Shown here: positions 27,057 through 39,282 of the stretch, piece after piece | Position numbering within the stretch: position 1 is the stretch's first letter | Layout: every line of letters starts with the position of its first letter | Assembly: GCA_035651755.1 (NCBI GenBank) | Contig: DASRFA010000039.1 | Coordinates: forward strand, 1-64,000 | DNA: 64,000 nt | Origin: DASRFA01 sp035651755 | GTDB taxonomy: Bacteria > Desulfobacterota > Binatia > UBA12015 | Reading direction: 5' to 3' | Notes under the pieces: generated by a model | Told to the model about the DNA's origin: nothing | Database searches by the model: none | What the model saw: the letters and a program-made list of their open reading frames with translations, nothing else | Program-made: the position numbers and the translations under genes

Positions 27057-28234
27057 GCTTCGACCTCCGGCAGCATCGGGTCGCCGATCGCGATCACCGG
27101 CCGGCTCGCGAGCCGTCCGAGGAAGAGCCACAGCCACACGCCGCCCACGCCGATCGGCGTCAGCAGGTCCATCCAGTGCGGCAGCGGCCCGTCGCCGCGG
27201 AACGACGGCTGGACGAGCCAGTAGAGATCGACCCAGCGCGCGACGACGAGCCAGCACGCGACGATCGCGAGCGTCTCGACGTGTCGCTTCAGGCGTCGCG
27301 AGAGGAGTGCCAGGAACGGGAGCACGAAGTGCGCGACGATGATCAGATAGCCGACCCACAGCCACCCGTGCTGGGTGCGCTTCAGGTACCAGCTGATCTC
27401 CTCGGGGAGGTTCCCCGACCACACGATCAAGAGCTGCGACACCGCGAGGTACGCCCAGATCATCACGAACGCGAGGAGCAGGCTGCCGAGGTCGTGGAAC
27501 TGCGAGGGGCCGATCACGCGGCCGATCGACGCCTGGCGGATGAGCACCGCGGACATCGCGATCGTGAACGCGAAGGCGGCGACGCCCTGCCCGCCCATGA
27601 GCAGCAGGCCGTAGATCGTCGAGAACCAGTGCGGCTCGAGCGACATCGCCCAGTCGATCGCGGCGAACGTGACCGTCAAGCCATAGACGACGAGGCCGCC
27701 GCGGCTCAGGAGCTCGAGGCGGCGCGTGATCGCCGCGTCGCCGGTCCGGTCCTGGTCTTCCGACCAGCGGTTCAGGAAGAGCGCGACCACCGTCCACACC
27801 GCGAAGTAGAGGATCGCGCGCGAGACGAAGAACGGCACATTGAGATAGTGCGACTTGCCGCGCAGCACGGCGTCTTGCTCGAGCACGCCGGGCTCCGCCC
27901 ACTCGTAGAGGCGATGGACGCCGAGCACGATCGGCAGGAAGAGGAGCCCGAGAAGCGGCACCGTTCCGGCCGCCGACTCGAGCACGCGGCGCACCGACGC
28001 ACCCCACGCCCCGCCCGCGACGTGGTGGATCATGAGCACCGCGAGGCACCCGAGCGCGATCCCGAACCAGAGGAGCCAGCCGACGAGATACGATCGCAGG
28101 AACTGCTGCGGGTCGAAGAGCGCGCCGATCCCGCAGAGCGCGAGCGCGACGAGCCCGGCGACGAGCGCGCGCGGGCGCGCGCGGCGGAGCGGGTGATCCG
28201 GATCGAGCTCGAGCAGGCGGGGATCGAGCGCCAT
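27053..28234 (-). CDS. actF: Alternative complex III subunit ActF (integral membrane)
   Basis: 393 residues from ATG 28234; a GTG at 28240 gives a GTGA overlap with actE and is also possible. About ten transmembrane helices. The diagnostic segments MIHHVAGGAWG, LNVPFFVSRAILYFAVW, AIDWAMSLEPHWFSTIYG, QFHDLGSLLLAFVMIWAYL and YLKRTQHGWLWVG match ActF/ActC-like NrfD-family quinol-binding subunits. It works with ActC and the peripheral heme and Fe-S subunits to oxidise quinol. Confidence 0.93.
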   Translation of the reverse strand: MALDPRLLELDPDHPLRRARPRALVAGLVALALCGIGALFDPQQFLRSYLVGWLLWFGIALGCLAVLMIHHVAGGAWGASVRRVLESAAGTVPLLGLLFLPIVLGVHRLYEWAEPGVLEQDAVLRGKSHYLNVPFFVSRAILYFAVWTVVALFLNRWSEDQDRTGDAAITRRLELLSRGGLVVYGLTVTFAAIDWAMSLEPHWFSTIYGLLLMGGQGVAAFAFTIAMSAVLIRQASIGRVIGPSQFHDLGSLLLAFVMIWAYLAVSQLLIVWSGNLPEEISWYLKRTQHGWLWVGYLIIVAHFVLPFLALLSRRLKRHVETLAIVACWLVVARWVDLYWLVQPSFRGDGPLPHWMDLLTPIGVGGVWLWLFLGRLASRPVIAIGDPMLPEVEA

Positions 28235-28236
28235 TG

Positions 28237-28974
28237 TCACTCCCGCCCCGGGTCTGCGCCCTGCTGCCGGGGCTCGGCTCCCGGAAGGTTGCTCTCGGCG
28301 GTTCCGCGCACCCCGCCGGGCGCGTTCGTGTCGCCCGCGCCGTGCAGGCGGCGGGTCTCGGGAGCCGCGCCCGCCGGGCCCGCGGCGCCGCTCTCGAGGC
28401 GCGCGCGGTCCGCGCCCGGCACGTCGGCGATCGTCGCGTGCTGGCTCAGCTGCAGCGCCCGCACGTAGGCCGTGATCGCCCAGCGGTCGGCGACCGGCAC
28501 CTGCGTCGCATAGCTCGGCATCACGCCGAAGCCGCGCGTGATCGTCTCGAAGAAGTAGCCGGGCGCGGCCTTCCGCAGCCGATCGATGTGGAACGACGGC
28601 GGCTGCTTGTAGCCGCGCTGTACGATCATGCCGTTGCCGTCGCCGGTGCGCGCATGGCACGGCGAGCAGTAGACGTCGTAGCGCTGGCGGCCGCGCGCGA
28701 GGAGGTCGCGCGTGAGCGGCATCGGCACGTGGTCCACGTAGGCGCCGCTCGAGGTCTTCCCGAGCTCGAGGATCGGATCGTCGAGCACGGTGCCGTGCGC
28801 GACCACGCCCTTCACGAGCGGGCGGTCGGCGCGGCCGTCGGGGAAGAATGCGCTCGCCGAGTCGGGCTCGTAGCGCGGCTGGTCCTGCATGTCGCGCCGG
28901 CAGCCCGCGGTGGTCGCGACGACCGCGAGCGCCGCCGCGGCAATGAGCGGGACGGCGAGGCGCTCAGTGATCAA
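28237..28974 (-). CDS. actE: Alternative complex III subunit ActE, monoheme cytochrome c lipoprotein
   Basis: 245 residues from TTG 28974, overlapping actD by 11 nt. The lipoprotein signal ends at TTAGC. One heme motif CSPCH lies near residue 108 in RQRYDVYCSPCHARTGDGNG, with a distal Met in GVMPSYA. The Pro/Gly-rich C-terminal 50 residues are disordered. It is the monoheme subunit that passes electrons toward the oxidase. Confidence 0.93.
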   Translation of the reverse strand: MITERLAVPLIAAAALAVVATTAGCRRDMQDQPRYEPDSASAFFPDGRADRPLVKGVVAHGTVLDDPILELGKTSSGAYVDHVPMPLTRDLLARGRQRYDVYCSPCHARTGDGNGMIVQRGYKQPPSFHIDRLRKAAPGYFFETITRGFGVMPSYATQVPVADRWAITAYVRALQLSQHATIADVPGADRARLESGAAGPAGAAPETRRLHGAGDTNAPGGVRGTAESNLPGAEPRQQGADPGRE

Positions 28975-29530
28975 CTTCCGCCACCGAGCGCGGCACGAGC
29001 CGCTCGACGAAGCGGCGCGTCCCGTCGCGGTCGAACTTCGGGTCGGTCGCCTCGATGCAGAGGAAGAAGCGGTCGCGCGACGCCTGCGCGAAGCGCGGCG
29101 CGTGGAACACCGGGTGGTACGGCATCGGCAGGCCGTTCAGCGCGAGCATCCCGAGCACGGCCGACAGCGCGGCGAAGAGGATCGTGCACTCGAACGTGAC
29201 CGGGATGAAGGCGACGATGCTGTTGAGCGGGCGCCCGCCGACGTTGATCGGATAGTCGACGACCGACGTCCAGTACTGGAGCGCGTAGCCGGCGACGAGG
29301 CCCGTGATGCCGCCGAGCAGCACGATGAGCGGCAGGCGGTTGTCGTGGAAGTGGAGCGCCTCCGCGACCTCCTCGATCGGATACGGCGTGTATGCCTCGA
29401 TGTCGCGATAGCCCTCCTCGCGCGCGCTCCGGATCGCGTGCAGGAGCTCGTTGGGATCGCTGAACTCGGCGAGGATCCCGTAGATCGGCCGGCGCGCCTC
29501 GGCCGGCTCGGCGACGGCGGCGTCGCTCAT
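28964..29530 (-). CDS. actD: Alternative complex III subunit ActD (DUF3341)
   Basis: 188 residues. A cytoplasmic ferredoxin-like N-terminal domain (YGILAEFSDPNELLHAIRSA, YTPYPIEE) precedes two helices (about 66-85 and 106-132) and a tail with DRFFLCIEATDPKFD. This layout is diagnostic of DUF3341/ActD. It overlaps actC by 4 nt and actE by 11. Confidence 0.94.
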   Translation of the reverse strand: MSDAAVAEPAEARRPIYGILAEFSDPNELLHAIRSAREEGYRDIEAYTPYPIEEVAEALHFHDNRLPLIVLLGGITGLVAGYALQYWTSVVDYPINVGGRPLNSIVAFIPVTFECTILFAALSAVLGMLALNGLPMPYHPVFHAPRFAQASRDRFFLCIEATDPKFDRDGTRRFVERLVPRSVAEVDH

Positions 29531-30911
29531 TCCGGCACCTCCCGCACCTCGGCCTCGGGCACGAGCGTGCGCATCTCGAAGATCGAGATCATCGGGAGGA
29601 ACCGGATGAAGAGGAAGAGCAGCGTCAAGAAAAGACCGATGCTGCCGACGTACGTCGCCCAGTCCCAGACGGTCGGGTAGTACATGCCCCACGACGACGG
29701 CAGGAAGTCGCGCGAGAGGCTCGTCACCACGATCACGAAGCGCTCGAGCCACATCCCGACGTTCACGACGAGCGACAGGATGAACAGCGCGGGAACGCTG
29801 TCGCGCACCCTCTGGAACCAGAGCGACTGCGGGATGACGATGTTGAAGAGGATCAGCGACCAGTAGAGCGGCGCGTACGGCCCCCGGAAGCGGTTCAGCA
29901 TCATGTACTGCTCGTACTCGTTCTGCGAGTACCAGGACATGAACGCCTCCATCATGTAGCCGTAGGCGACGATGAGGCCGGTCGCGAGCATGACCCGCGC
30001 CATGTTGTCGAGGTGCTTCTTCGTGACGAAGTCCTCGAGGCCGTAGAACTTCCGGAGCGGGATCGCGAGCGTCATCACCATCGCGAAGCCCGAGTAGATC
30101 GCGCCCGCGACGAAGTACGGCGGGAAGATGGTCGCGTGCCAGCCCGGGATGATGCCGACCGCGAAGTCGAAGCTGACGACCGTGTGGACGGAGACGACGA
30201 GCGGCGTCGAGATGCCGGCGAGGAGCAGGTACGCCGTCTCGTAGCGATGCCAGTGGCGCGCCGAGCCGCGCCAGCCCATCGCGAAGATGCCGTAGACCAT
30301 CTTGCCGACGCGGCTCTCGGAGCGGTCGCGCAGCGTGGCGAGGTCGGGGATGAGGCCGACGAACCAGAACATGAGCGACACGGTCGCGTAGGTCGTCACG
30401 GCGAAGACGTCCCACACGAGTGGCGAGCGGAAGTTCGGCCACATCCCCATCGTGTTCGGGTACGGCACGAGCCAGTACGCGAGCCACGGACGGCCGAGGT
30501 GGAGGATCGGATAGAGTCCGGCGCACGCGACCGCGAACAGAGTCATCGCCTCCGCGAAGCGGTTGATCGAGGTGCGCCACTGCTGGCGGAAGAGGAGCAG
30601 GATCGCCGAGATCAGCGTGCCCGCGTGGCCGATGCCGATCCACCAGACGAAGTTGATGATCGCGAAGCCCCAGCCGACCGGGATGTTGACGCCCCAGATG
30701 CCGGTGCCGAGCGCCAGCAGGTAGCCGACCGCGGAGATGAACATGAGCAGGAGCGCGAGCGCGATCGACAGCCCGAAGTACCAGCCGAGCGGCGTCTGCC
30801 GCACCAGCACGACCTGGCTGATCTTGTCGGTGACCGAGCGGAAGGTCTGGCCCGGGCCGATGATCGCGGGCGCGTCGTGCGGCGGGCGCTCGGCGCTCTC
30901 GGTGATCTCGT

Positions 30912-30915
<4 letters not shown>
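29527..30915 (-). CDS. actC: Alternative complex III subunit ActC (NrfD-like)
   Basis: 462 residues with about ten transmembrane helices. GWGFAIINFVWWIGIGHAGT, HLGRPWLAYWL, WDVFAVTTYATVSLMFW and FVTKKHLDNMARVMLATGL are the ActC signatures. The subunit binds quinol at the periplasmic side. Overlaps with actB (ATGA) and actD (ATGA) indicate strict co-translation. Confidence 0.95.
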
Positions 30916-33998
<3,083 letters not shown>

Positions 33999-34005
33999 CG
34001 AGTCT

Positions 34006-34653
34006 TCAGCGGTGGCACGCCGAGCAATCGGTGCGCGGTCGCACGTCGTACTCGCGGATGAGCCGCGTCCCGAGCGTCACCTGGTCCTCGGGCGGCACCC
34101 AGCCCATCGTGAAGACCTCGCTCCGCGGCCGCAGGTAGTTCTCGGGATGCCGGTGGCATTCGAGGCACCACTCCATGTGGAGCGTCGGCTGCTGCCAGAG
34201 GACGTTCATGCGCGTCACCTCGCCGTGGCAGCTCTCGCACCCGACGCCCTTCCGGACGTGGATGCTGTGGTTGAAGTAGACGAAGCCCGGAAGGTCGTAG
34301 ACCTTCGTCCATTCGATGGAGCGGTCGTCGCGCAGGCTTTCGCGGACCGGCGCGAGGAACGCGCTGTCGCGCCAGATCTGGGCGTGGCAGTTCATGCAGG
34401 TCTGGGTCGGCGGCATGCCGGCGTACGCGAGCTTCTCGACGGTCGTGTGGCAGTAGCGGCAGTCGATGCCGAGCTCCCCCGCGTGGTGCTGGTGGCTGAA
34501 CTGGACGGGCTGCTCGCGCGCGATTCGCTGGCGCGTGACCCACGGCGAGCGGTTGATCTCCGCGAGCCCGAAGACGAGCCCCGCCAGCAGGAAGAGACCA
34601 CCGAAGATCGTGAAGCGGGAGAGGACGTTGGTGCTGCGGTGGAAGACCTGCAT
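34006..34653 (-). CDS. actA: Alternative complex III subunit ActA, pentaheme cytochrome c
   Basis: 215 residues. An uncleaved N-terminal helix (about 12-32) anchors the protein. Five CXXCH motifs are seen in order: CRYCH, CMNCH, CESCH, CLECH and CSACH. Methyl- and His-rich segments such as FSHQHHAG and FNHSIH supply axial ligands. First gene of the operon, 7 nt from actB, and the likely electron exit together with ActE. Confidence 0.96.
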   Translation of the reverse strand: MQVFHRSTNVLSRFTIFGGLFLLAGLVFGLAEINRSPWVTRQRIAREQPVQFSHQHHAGELGIDCRYCHTTVEKLAYAGMPPTQTCMNCHAQIWRDSAFLAPVRESLRDDRSIEWTKVYDLPGFVYFNHSIHVRKGVGCESCHGEVTRMNVLWQQPTLHMEWCLECHRHPENYLRPRSEVFTMGWVPPEDQVTLGTRLIREYDVRPRTDCSACHR

Positions 34654-34975
34654 CCCCGGCCCACTCTAGGCGGCGGCCGACCGCTGACAAGATAAGCGTT
34701 GCGAAAAAAACCTATCTTGATGGATTAGCAGCGCTAAGAAGTGAGTCTTGCGACCGGCTCGTGCGTCGGCCGGCGAGCCATCCCGCTCCCGGCTCGACCG
34801 CGGCGCGCGACGACGCCACGGGACCGCCCTCGTTCGCAGCGGATTCGACAAGGTCGCGCCTCGCGCGTCCGTCCCCTTCGCCCGATCATCCGCAAAGCCA
34901 GGGACAGAGCAATACGTCGAGCGCCGCGAAGTGCGGATGCTGGTTCGCGCGCGCGCTCCGGTGTAGCTCGGCGTC
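34654..34975. promoter_or_regulatory. Divergent control region between actA and the thioesterase gene
   Basis: The 322-nt gap has no convincing gene. It contains the most AT-rich spot of the area, with two inverted repeats. CAAGATA (34688-34694) pairs with TATCTTG (34713-34719) across an A-tract, and TTAGC (34725-34729) pairs with GCTAA (34733-34737). These lie 35-85 nt upstream of actA on its promoter side and are candidate operators for the respiratory operon. No convincing -35/-10 pair could be assigned. Confidence 0.45.
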
Positions 34976-35440
34976 ATGGCCGATCGACACACCGGCGACG
35001 AGCCGGACGCGCCGAGCGCGCGCGCCGCGGGCGGCTTCGACGAGTGCATGGGCTTCGAGTACGTCCGCCTCACGCGCGACGAGGTCGTGCTCGAGTACAC
35101 GATCTCCGATCGCCATCTGCAGCCGTACGGGATCGTGCACGGCGGCGTTCACTGCGCGACCGTCGAAACCGCGTGCTCGACCGGAGCCGCGCTCGACGCG
35201 ATGGAGCGCGGCCAGTCCGTCGTCGGGGTCGAGAACCACACGAGCTTCCTGCGCGCCGCGCGCTCCGGCCGCGTGCGGGTCACCGCTCGTCCGCTCGTCC
35301 GTGGGCGGCGCTCGCAGGTCTGGGAGGCGACCGCCGTCGACGAGCGGGGGACGCTGCTCGCGTCGGGACGCGTCCGCCTCCTCTGCCTGGAGGCGGGCGC
35401 CACCGTCGCGGGGGAGCCGGTCGAGCCGTTCAGCCGTTGA
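34976..35440 (+). CDS. PaaI-type hotdog thioesterase
   Basis: 154 residues. The hotdog fold motif YGIVHGGVHCATVETACSTGA carries the HGGV hairpin and the helix Glu that activates water, typical of PaaI/YdiI-like acyl-CoA thioesterases. VGVENHTSFLRAARSG is the second conserved strand. About 20 N-terminal residues precede the domain. Cytoplasmic. Its 3' end overlaps the convergent TPR gene by 11 nt. Confidence 0.9.
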   Translation: MADRHTGDEPDAPSARAAGGFDECMGFEYVRLTRDEVVLEYTISDRHLQPYGIVHGGVHCATVETACSTGAALDAMERGQSVVGVENHTSFLRAARSGRVRVTARPLVRGRRSQVWEATAVDERGTLLASGRVRLLCLEAGATVAGEPVEPFSR

Positions 35441-35840
35441 GCGCCCGGCGAACCACCGCCCGCTCCTCGGCGGTGCGCGCCGCGACGAGCGCTGCCCGCA
35501 GGTGGGCGAGGCTCCGCGGGCGACGCCGGGCTCGGCGGTAGAGGTCGCCGAGCCGGAGGTGGGCGAGGAAGTTCCCGGGGTCGAGCTCCACGGCCTTCTC
35601 GAGCGCCGCGATCGCCGCCTTCACCGCGTTTCGCCGCTCGTACGCGATCCCGAGGGCCACATGACCGTCCACTTCCTCGGGCCTGACCTCGGTCGCGAGC
35701 GAGAGCAGCATGACGGCTTCGTCGAGGTTGCCGTCCTCGAGGGCCGTCACCCCGAGGTGCACCGCCGCGCGAGCCGGGGCCTCGCCGGCATGTCGTTCGC
35801 GAGTGTCGTTTCCGTAGTCCATGGCCGGTTCGACGGGCAT
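35430..35840 (-). CDS. Tetratricopeptide-repeat protein
   Basis: 136 residues from ATG 35840 (an ATG at 35822 is equally possible; neither has a clear ribosome site). At least two TPR units are visible: DEAVMLLSLATEVRPEEVDGHVALGIAYERR and KAAIAALEKAVEL-DPGNFLAHLRLGDLY. The tail is Arg-rich. It probably mediates protein contacts; partner unknown. It lies downstream of the glnB terminator. Confidence 0.82.
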   Translation of the reverse strand: MPVEPAMDYGNDTRERHAGEAPARAAVHLGVTALEDGNLDEAVMLLSLATEVRPEEVDGHVALGIAYERRNAVKAAIAALEKAVELDPGNFLAHLRLGDLYRRARRRPRSLAHLRAALVAARTAEERAVVRRALNG

Positions 35841-35858
35841 CGCGCGCGTGAATTCGGC

Positions 35859-35909
35859 AAAAAACGCGCTCCGGACCGGGCCGTCGGTGGAGCCGGCCGA
35901 CGGCCCGGT
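35859..35909 (-). terminator. Rho-independent terminator of glnB
   Basis: Read on the minus strand, a perfect 13-bp stem (arms 35909-35897 and 35887-35875, 9-nt loop) is followed, after a short GC spacer, by a run of six T (35864-35859). It begins 5 nt after the glnB stop. Confidence 0.75.
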
Positions 35910-35913
35910 CGGG

Positions 35914-36252
35914 TCACACGGCGAGCGTGCCGCGCTCGCCGGTCCGGATGCGGACGGCGTCGTCGACCGTCAGGATGAAGATCTTGCCGTCGCCGATCCG
36001 CCCGGTCGTCGCGGCCTCGCGAATCCGGTCCGCCAGCCGCGCGCAGCGCTCGTCGTCGATCAGGATCTCGATCTTCATCTTCGGGAGGAAGTCCACGACG
36101 TACTCGGCGTTCCGGTAGAGCTCGCTGTGACCGTGCTGCCGCCCGAAGCCGCGCACGTCGGAGATCGTCATCCCGTCGACGCCTTCCCGCGCGAGGACCT
36201 CCTTCACGTCGTCGAGCTTGAAGGGCTTGATGATCGCTTCGATCTTCTTCAC
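35914..36252 (-). CDS. glnB: PII nitrogen regulatory protein
   Basis: 112 residues from GTG 36252, preceded by AAGGAGC. The PII signature is clear: MKKIEAIIKPFKLDDVKEVL, the T-loop with Y46 and Y51 (the uridylylation site), GDGKIFILTVDDAVRIRTGERG with the ATP-binding RxR. It senses 2-oxoglutarate and ADP/ATP and controls nitrogen assimilation partners. No amtB or glnA is adjacent, so it is an orphan GlnB. A terminator lies immediately downstream. Confidence 0.95.
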   Translation of the reverse strand: MKKIEAIIKPFKLDDVKEVLAREGVDGMTISDVRGFGRQHGHSELYRNAEYVVDFLPKMKIEILIDDERCARLADRIREAATTGRIGDGKIFILTVDDAVRIRTGERGTLAV

Positions 36253-36406
36253 GCGCGGCTCCTTCCGGGCGCCCCTGCGCGCGGATCGCAACCGTCGTGC
36301 CATCGCCGCCGGGAGATGCCCGTCGAGCCGACGCGGAGCGCGTCGATTCACCGCGTGTTCGTTGCGCGAGCATCTGCACGCGGAGCGTGCAGCCACGACG
36401 GTTGAA

Positions 36407-38491
36407 ATGGCCTCGCCGCGGCCATACAGGGCGGGCGTGCCGCGCGATCTGCCGCTGGGCAACGGGCAGCTGCTCGTCGCGTTCGACCTCGACGGGCAGA
36501 TTCGCGATCTCTTCTATCCGCACGTCGGACAGGAGAACCACACGCAGGGGCATCCCTTTCGCTGGGGCTTCCACGTCGAGGGGAAGTTCGCGTGGGTCTC
36601 GGCTGCCGGCTGGAATCTCTCGCGCCGCTACCAGCCGGAGACGCTGTCGACCGACCTGCGCGGCGAGAGCGCCGACCTCGGGCTCGCGTTCCGCTCGCGC
36701 GACGTCGTGGACTTCCACCAGACCGTCTTCATCCGCCACCTGACCGTCCGGAACCTCGCGGACCGGAGCCGCGAGGTGCGCGTCTTCTTCCACCACGACT
36801 TCCGCATCAAGGAGAACGACCTCGGCGACACCGCGCTCTACGACCCCGCGAACCGGACGATCGTCCACTACAAGCAGGACCGCTACTTCCTCGTGAACGT
36901 CGTGGTCGCCGGCCGGGCCGGCGTCCCGACCTGGGCATGCGGCCAGCGCGGCGCCGGCCGCGAGGGGACCTGGCGCGACGCGGAGGACGGCACCCTCTCG
37001 ATGAACGCGATCGCGCAGGGCTCGGTCGACTCGACGATCGGCGTTCCCCTGTCGATCGACGCGCGCTCGGAGGTCTCCTTCTACTACTGGATCGTCGCGG
37101 CGCGGACCTGGCACGGCGGCTGGGACTCCGCCCGCTCGCTGAACGAGAAGCTCATCGACCGCGGCCCCGGCCGCTTCATCCAGCGCACGGAGGCGTACTG
37201 GCGCGCCTGGGTGAACAAGGAGCAGCTCGACTTCGGCGACCTCCCGCCGGACCTGATCGACCTCTACAAGCGGTCGCTGCTCGTCGTCCGCACGCAGATG
37301 AACGAGAACGGGGCCATCATCGCCGCGAACGACAGCGACATCACGCAGTTCGCGCGCGACACCTACAGCTACATGTGGCCGCGCGACGGCGCGCTCGTCG
37401 CCGACGCCATGAACCGGGCCGGCTACGCCGAGAGCGCGCGCCGCTTCTTCACCCTGTGCGGCGACCTGATCCACCCCGACGGCTACTTCGCGCACAAGTT
37501 CACGCCCGAGGGACAGCTCGCGTCGTCGTGGCACCCGTGGATGCAGAACGGCGAGGAGCAGCTTCCGATCCAGGAGGACGAGACCGCGCTCGTCCTGTGG
37601 GCGCTGTGGGAGTACTACGACCGCTCGCGCGAGATCGAGGTCTTCAAGCCGCTCTACCTGAAGCTCGTGCAGCGCGCGGCCGACTTCTTGACGCGCTATC
37701 GCGACGTCGAGACCGGCCTGCCGGCGCCGTCGTGGGATCTCTGGGAGGAGCGCCGCAGCGTCTCGGCGTTCGCGGTCGGCGCGGTGCTCGGCGGCCTGCA
37801 GGCAGCCCTCAACTTCGCCGAAGGCCTCGGCGATCGGCATCGCGGACGGCGCTGGAGCGCCGCGCTCGGCGAGATCCGCGCCGCCGCCGATCGCCATCTC
37901 TGGCGTCCGGAGCTCGGCCGCTTCGCGCGCGCGGTCACCCCGAAGCCGGGCGGCCAGGTCGACGTCGACCCGACGATCGACGTCGCGCTGTATGGGCTCT
38001 GGGCCTTCGGCGGATACCCCGCCGACGACCCGCGCATCGTCGCCACGATGAAGGCGGTCGAGGAAGGGCTCGCGGTCCGGACGCCGATCGGCGGAATCGC
38101 GCGCTACCAGAACGACTACTACCACCGCGTGACGGACCAGGTGCCGGGCAACCCGTGGTTCCTCGGAACGCTCTGGCTCGCGAAGCACGAGATCGCGCTC
38201 GCGAAGAACGACGGCGACCTGCACGCCCGCGTCATTCCTCGCCTCGCGTGGGTCCTCGACCGCGCGCTCCCGAGCGGCGTCCTCGCGGAGCAGATCGATC
38301 CGCTGACCGGCGCGCCGCTCTCGGTGTCCCCGCTCACGTGGAGCCATGCTACGGTGCTCGACGTCGTGCAGGCGTTCATCGAGAAGCGCGAGCAGCTCTC
38401 GGTCTGCCCGACCTGCGGGCGCAGCAACTACGCGAAGTACCTGGACCCCCTGCACGTCGGGCACGCCGGCCCGCCGACCCGAGCCGGATGA
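36407..38491 (+). CDS. Glycoside hydrolase family 15 (glucoamylase/trehalase-like)
   Basis: 694 residues from ATG 36407. A beta-sandwich N-terminal domain starts PLGNGQLLVAFDLDGQIRDL. The (alpha/alpha)6 catalytic barrel has YSYMWPRDGALVADAM, SWDLWEERRSVSAFA with the general-acid Glu, and PLTWSHATV in the region of the second carboxylate. A C-terminal CPTCG segment is reminiscent of a zinc-binding hook but has only two Cys. Such enzymes hydrolyse alpha-glucans, dextrins or trehalose; no signal peptide is visible. It overlaps the next gene by 4 nt (ATGA) and has a 154-nt divergent gap to glnB. Confidence 0.9.
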   Translation: MASPRPYRAGVPRDLPLGNGQLLVAFDLDGQIRDLFYPHVGQENHTQGHPFRWGFHVEGKFAWVSAAGWNLSRRYQPETLSTDLRGESADLGLAFRSRDVVDFHQTVFIRHLTVRNLADRSREVRVFFHHDFRIKENDLGDTALYDPANRTIVHYKQDRYFLVNVVVAGRAGVPTWACGQRGAGREGTWRDAEDGTLSMNAIAQGSVDSTIGVPLSIDARSEVSFYYWIVAARTWHGGWDSARSLNEKLIDRGPGRFIQRTEAYWRAWVNKEQLDFGDLPPDLIDLYKRSLLVVRTQMNENGAIIAANDSDITQFARDTYSYMWPRDGALVADAMNRAGYAESARRFFTLCGDLIHPDGYFAHKFTPEGQLASSWHPWMQNGEEQLPIQEDETALVLWALWEYYDRSREIEVFKPLYLKLVQRAADFLTRYRDVETGLPAPSWDLWEERRSVSAFAVGAVLGGLQAALNFAEGLGDRHRGRRWSAALGEIRAAADRHLWRPELGRFARAVTPKPGGQVDVDPTIDVALYGLWAFGGYPADDPRIVATMKAVEEGLAVRTPIGGIARYQNDYYHRVTDQVPGNPWFLGTLWLAKHEIALAKNDGDLHARVIPRLAWVLDRALPSGVLAEQIDPLTGAPLSVSPLTWSHATVLDVVQAFIEKREQLSVCPTCGRSNYAKYLDPLHVGHAGPPTRAG

Positions 38492-39261
38492 GGAGCGCCG
38501 CGGTAGGGCCCGTCGTCGCAGCGATCCTCGCGCCGATCATCGCGGGCGGCGCGCTCTTCGCGTACGTCGGGATCACGACGTCGCTCGGAGTCTTCCGCGA
38601 GGTCCCGTGGGAGTTCCTCGCGCTCAGCGTCGCGGGCGCGGTGCTCGGCGTCTGGGTCGCGTTCCGCCGGCCGCGCTGGTGGAGCGTCGCCTCGGCGCTC
38701 GCTTCGTCCGGGCTCACGGCGATGGTGTTCCTCTTCATCTTCTCGTGGTCGATGCTGCCGGCGCGCGAGGACCGCCCGCGCGTCGGCGATCGCTTCCCGG
38801 ACTTCGCGCTCGCGACCTCGACCGGCTCGACCTTCCGTCTCTCCGAGGCGACCGGCCGCCGGCACCTGATCGTCCTCTATCGCGGCGACTGGTGACCCTT
38901 CTGCGTCGCGGAGCTCGGTGAGCTCCGGAAGCACTACGGCGAGATCTCGAAGCGCGGCGTCGACATCCTCGCGGTGAGCGTCGATCCGCCGGGAGCGTCG
39001 GACGCGCTCCAGAAGCGGCTCGGCGTGCCGATCACGTTCCTCTCCGATCCCGACGGCAAGCTCATGGACGCGCTCCACGTCCGCGACCGGAACTCCGCGC
39101 CGTCATCCGCCGTCGCCGACGGGCGCAGCGCCGACCTCTTCATGCCGACGTCGTTCCTCGTCGACGAGAACCAGGTGATCCGCTGGGTCTACCGGCCCGA
39201 TACGTTCCGCGTGCGCGCTCCCGCGCAGCAGGTCCTCGCCGAGATCGACCGGATGGGCTGA
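38488..39261 (+). CDS. Membrane-anchored peroxiredoxin-like selenoprotein (Sec at UGA 38893-38895)
   Basis: 257 residues when the in-frame TGA at codon 136 is read as selenocysteine. Three hydrophobic helices (about 5-28, 40-58 and 64-88) anchor the protein. The AhpC/TSA domain follows: RVGDRFPDFALATSTG, LIVLYRGDW-U-PFC (Sec136, C139), then GVDILAVSVDPPG, FLSDPDGKL and FMPTSFLVDEN. The motif U-x-x-C replaces the usual CPxC of this Prx-like family. A hairpin with loop GGU follows the TGA at the distance expected for a bacterial SECIS. Translationally coupled to the GH15 gene by ATGA. selA, selB, selD and tRNA-Sec are not in the window and are predicted elsewhere. Confidence 0.87.
38909..38927 (+). 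promoter_or_regulatory. Bacterial SECIS stem-loop
   Basis: CGGAGCTC (38909-38916), loop GGT (38917-38919), GAGCTCCG (38920-38927): a perfect 8-bp stem whose loop starts with G, in the coding sequence, 21 nt between the TGA and the loop. This fits the published bacterial SECIS rules (apical loop with G in the first two positions, 16-37 nt from UGA). Confidence 0.8.
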
Positions 39262-39282
39262 GCGCGCGGCGTCCTCGAGCCG

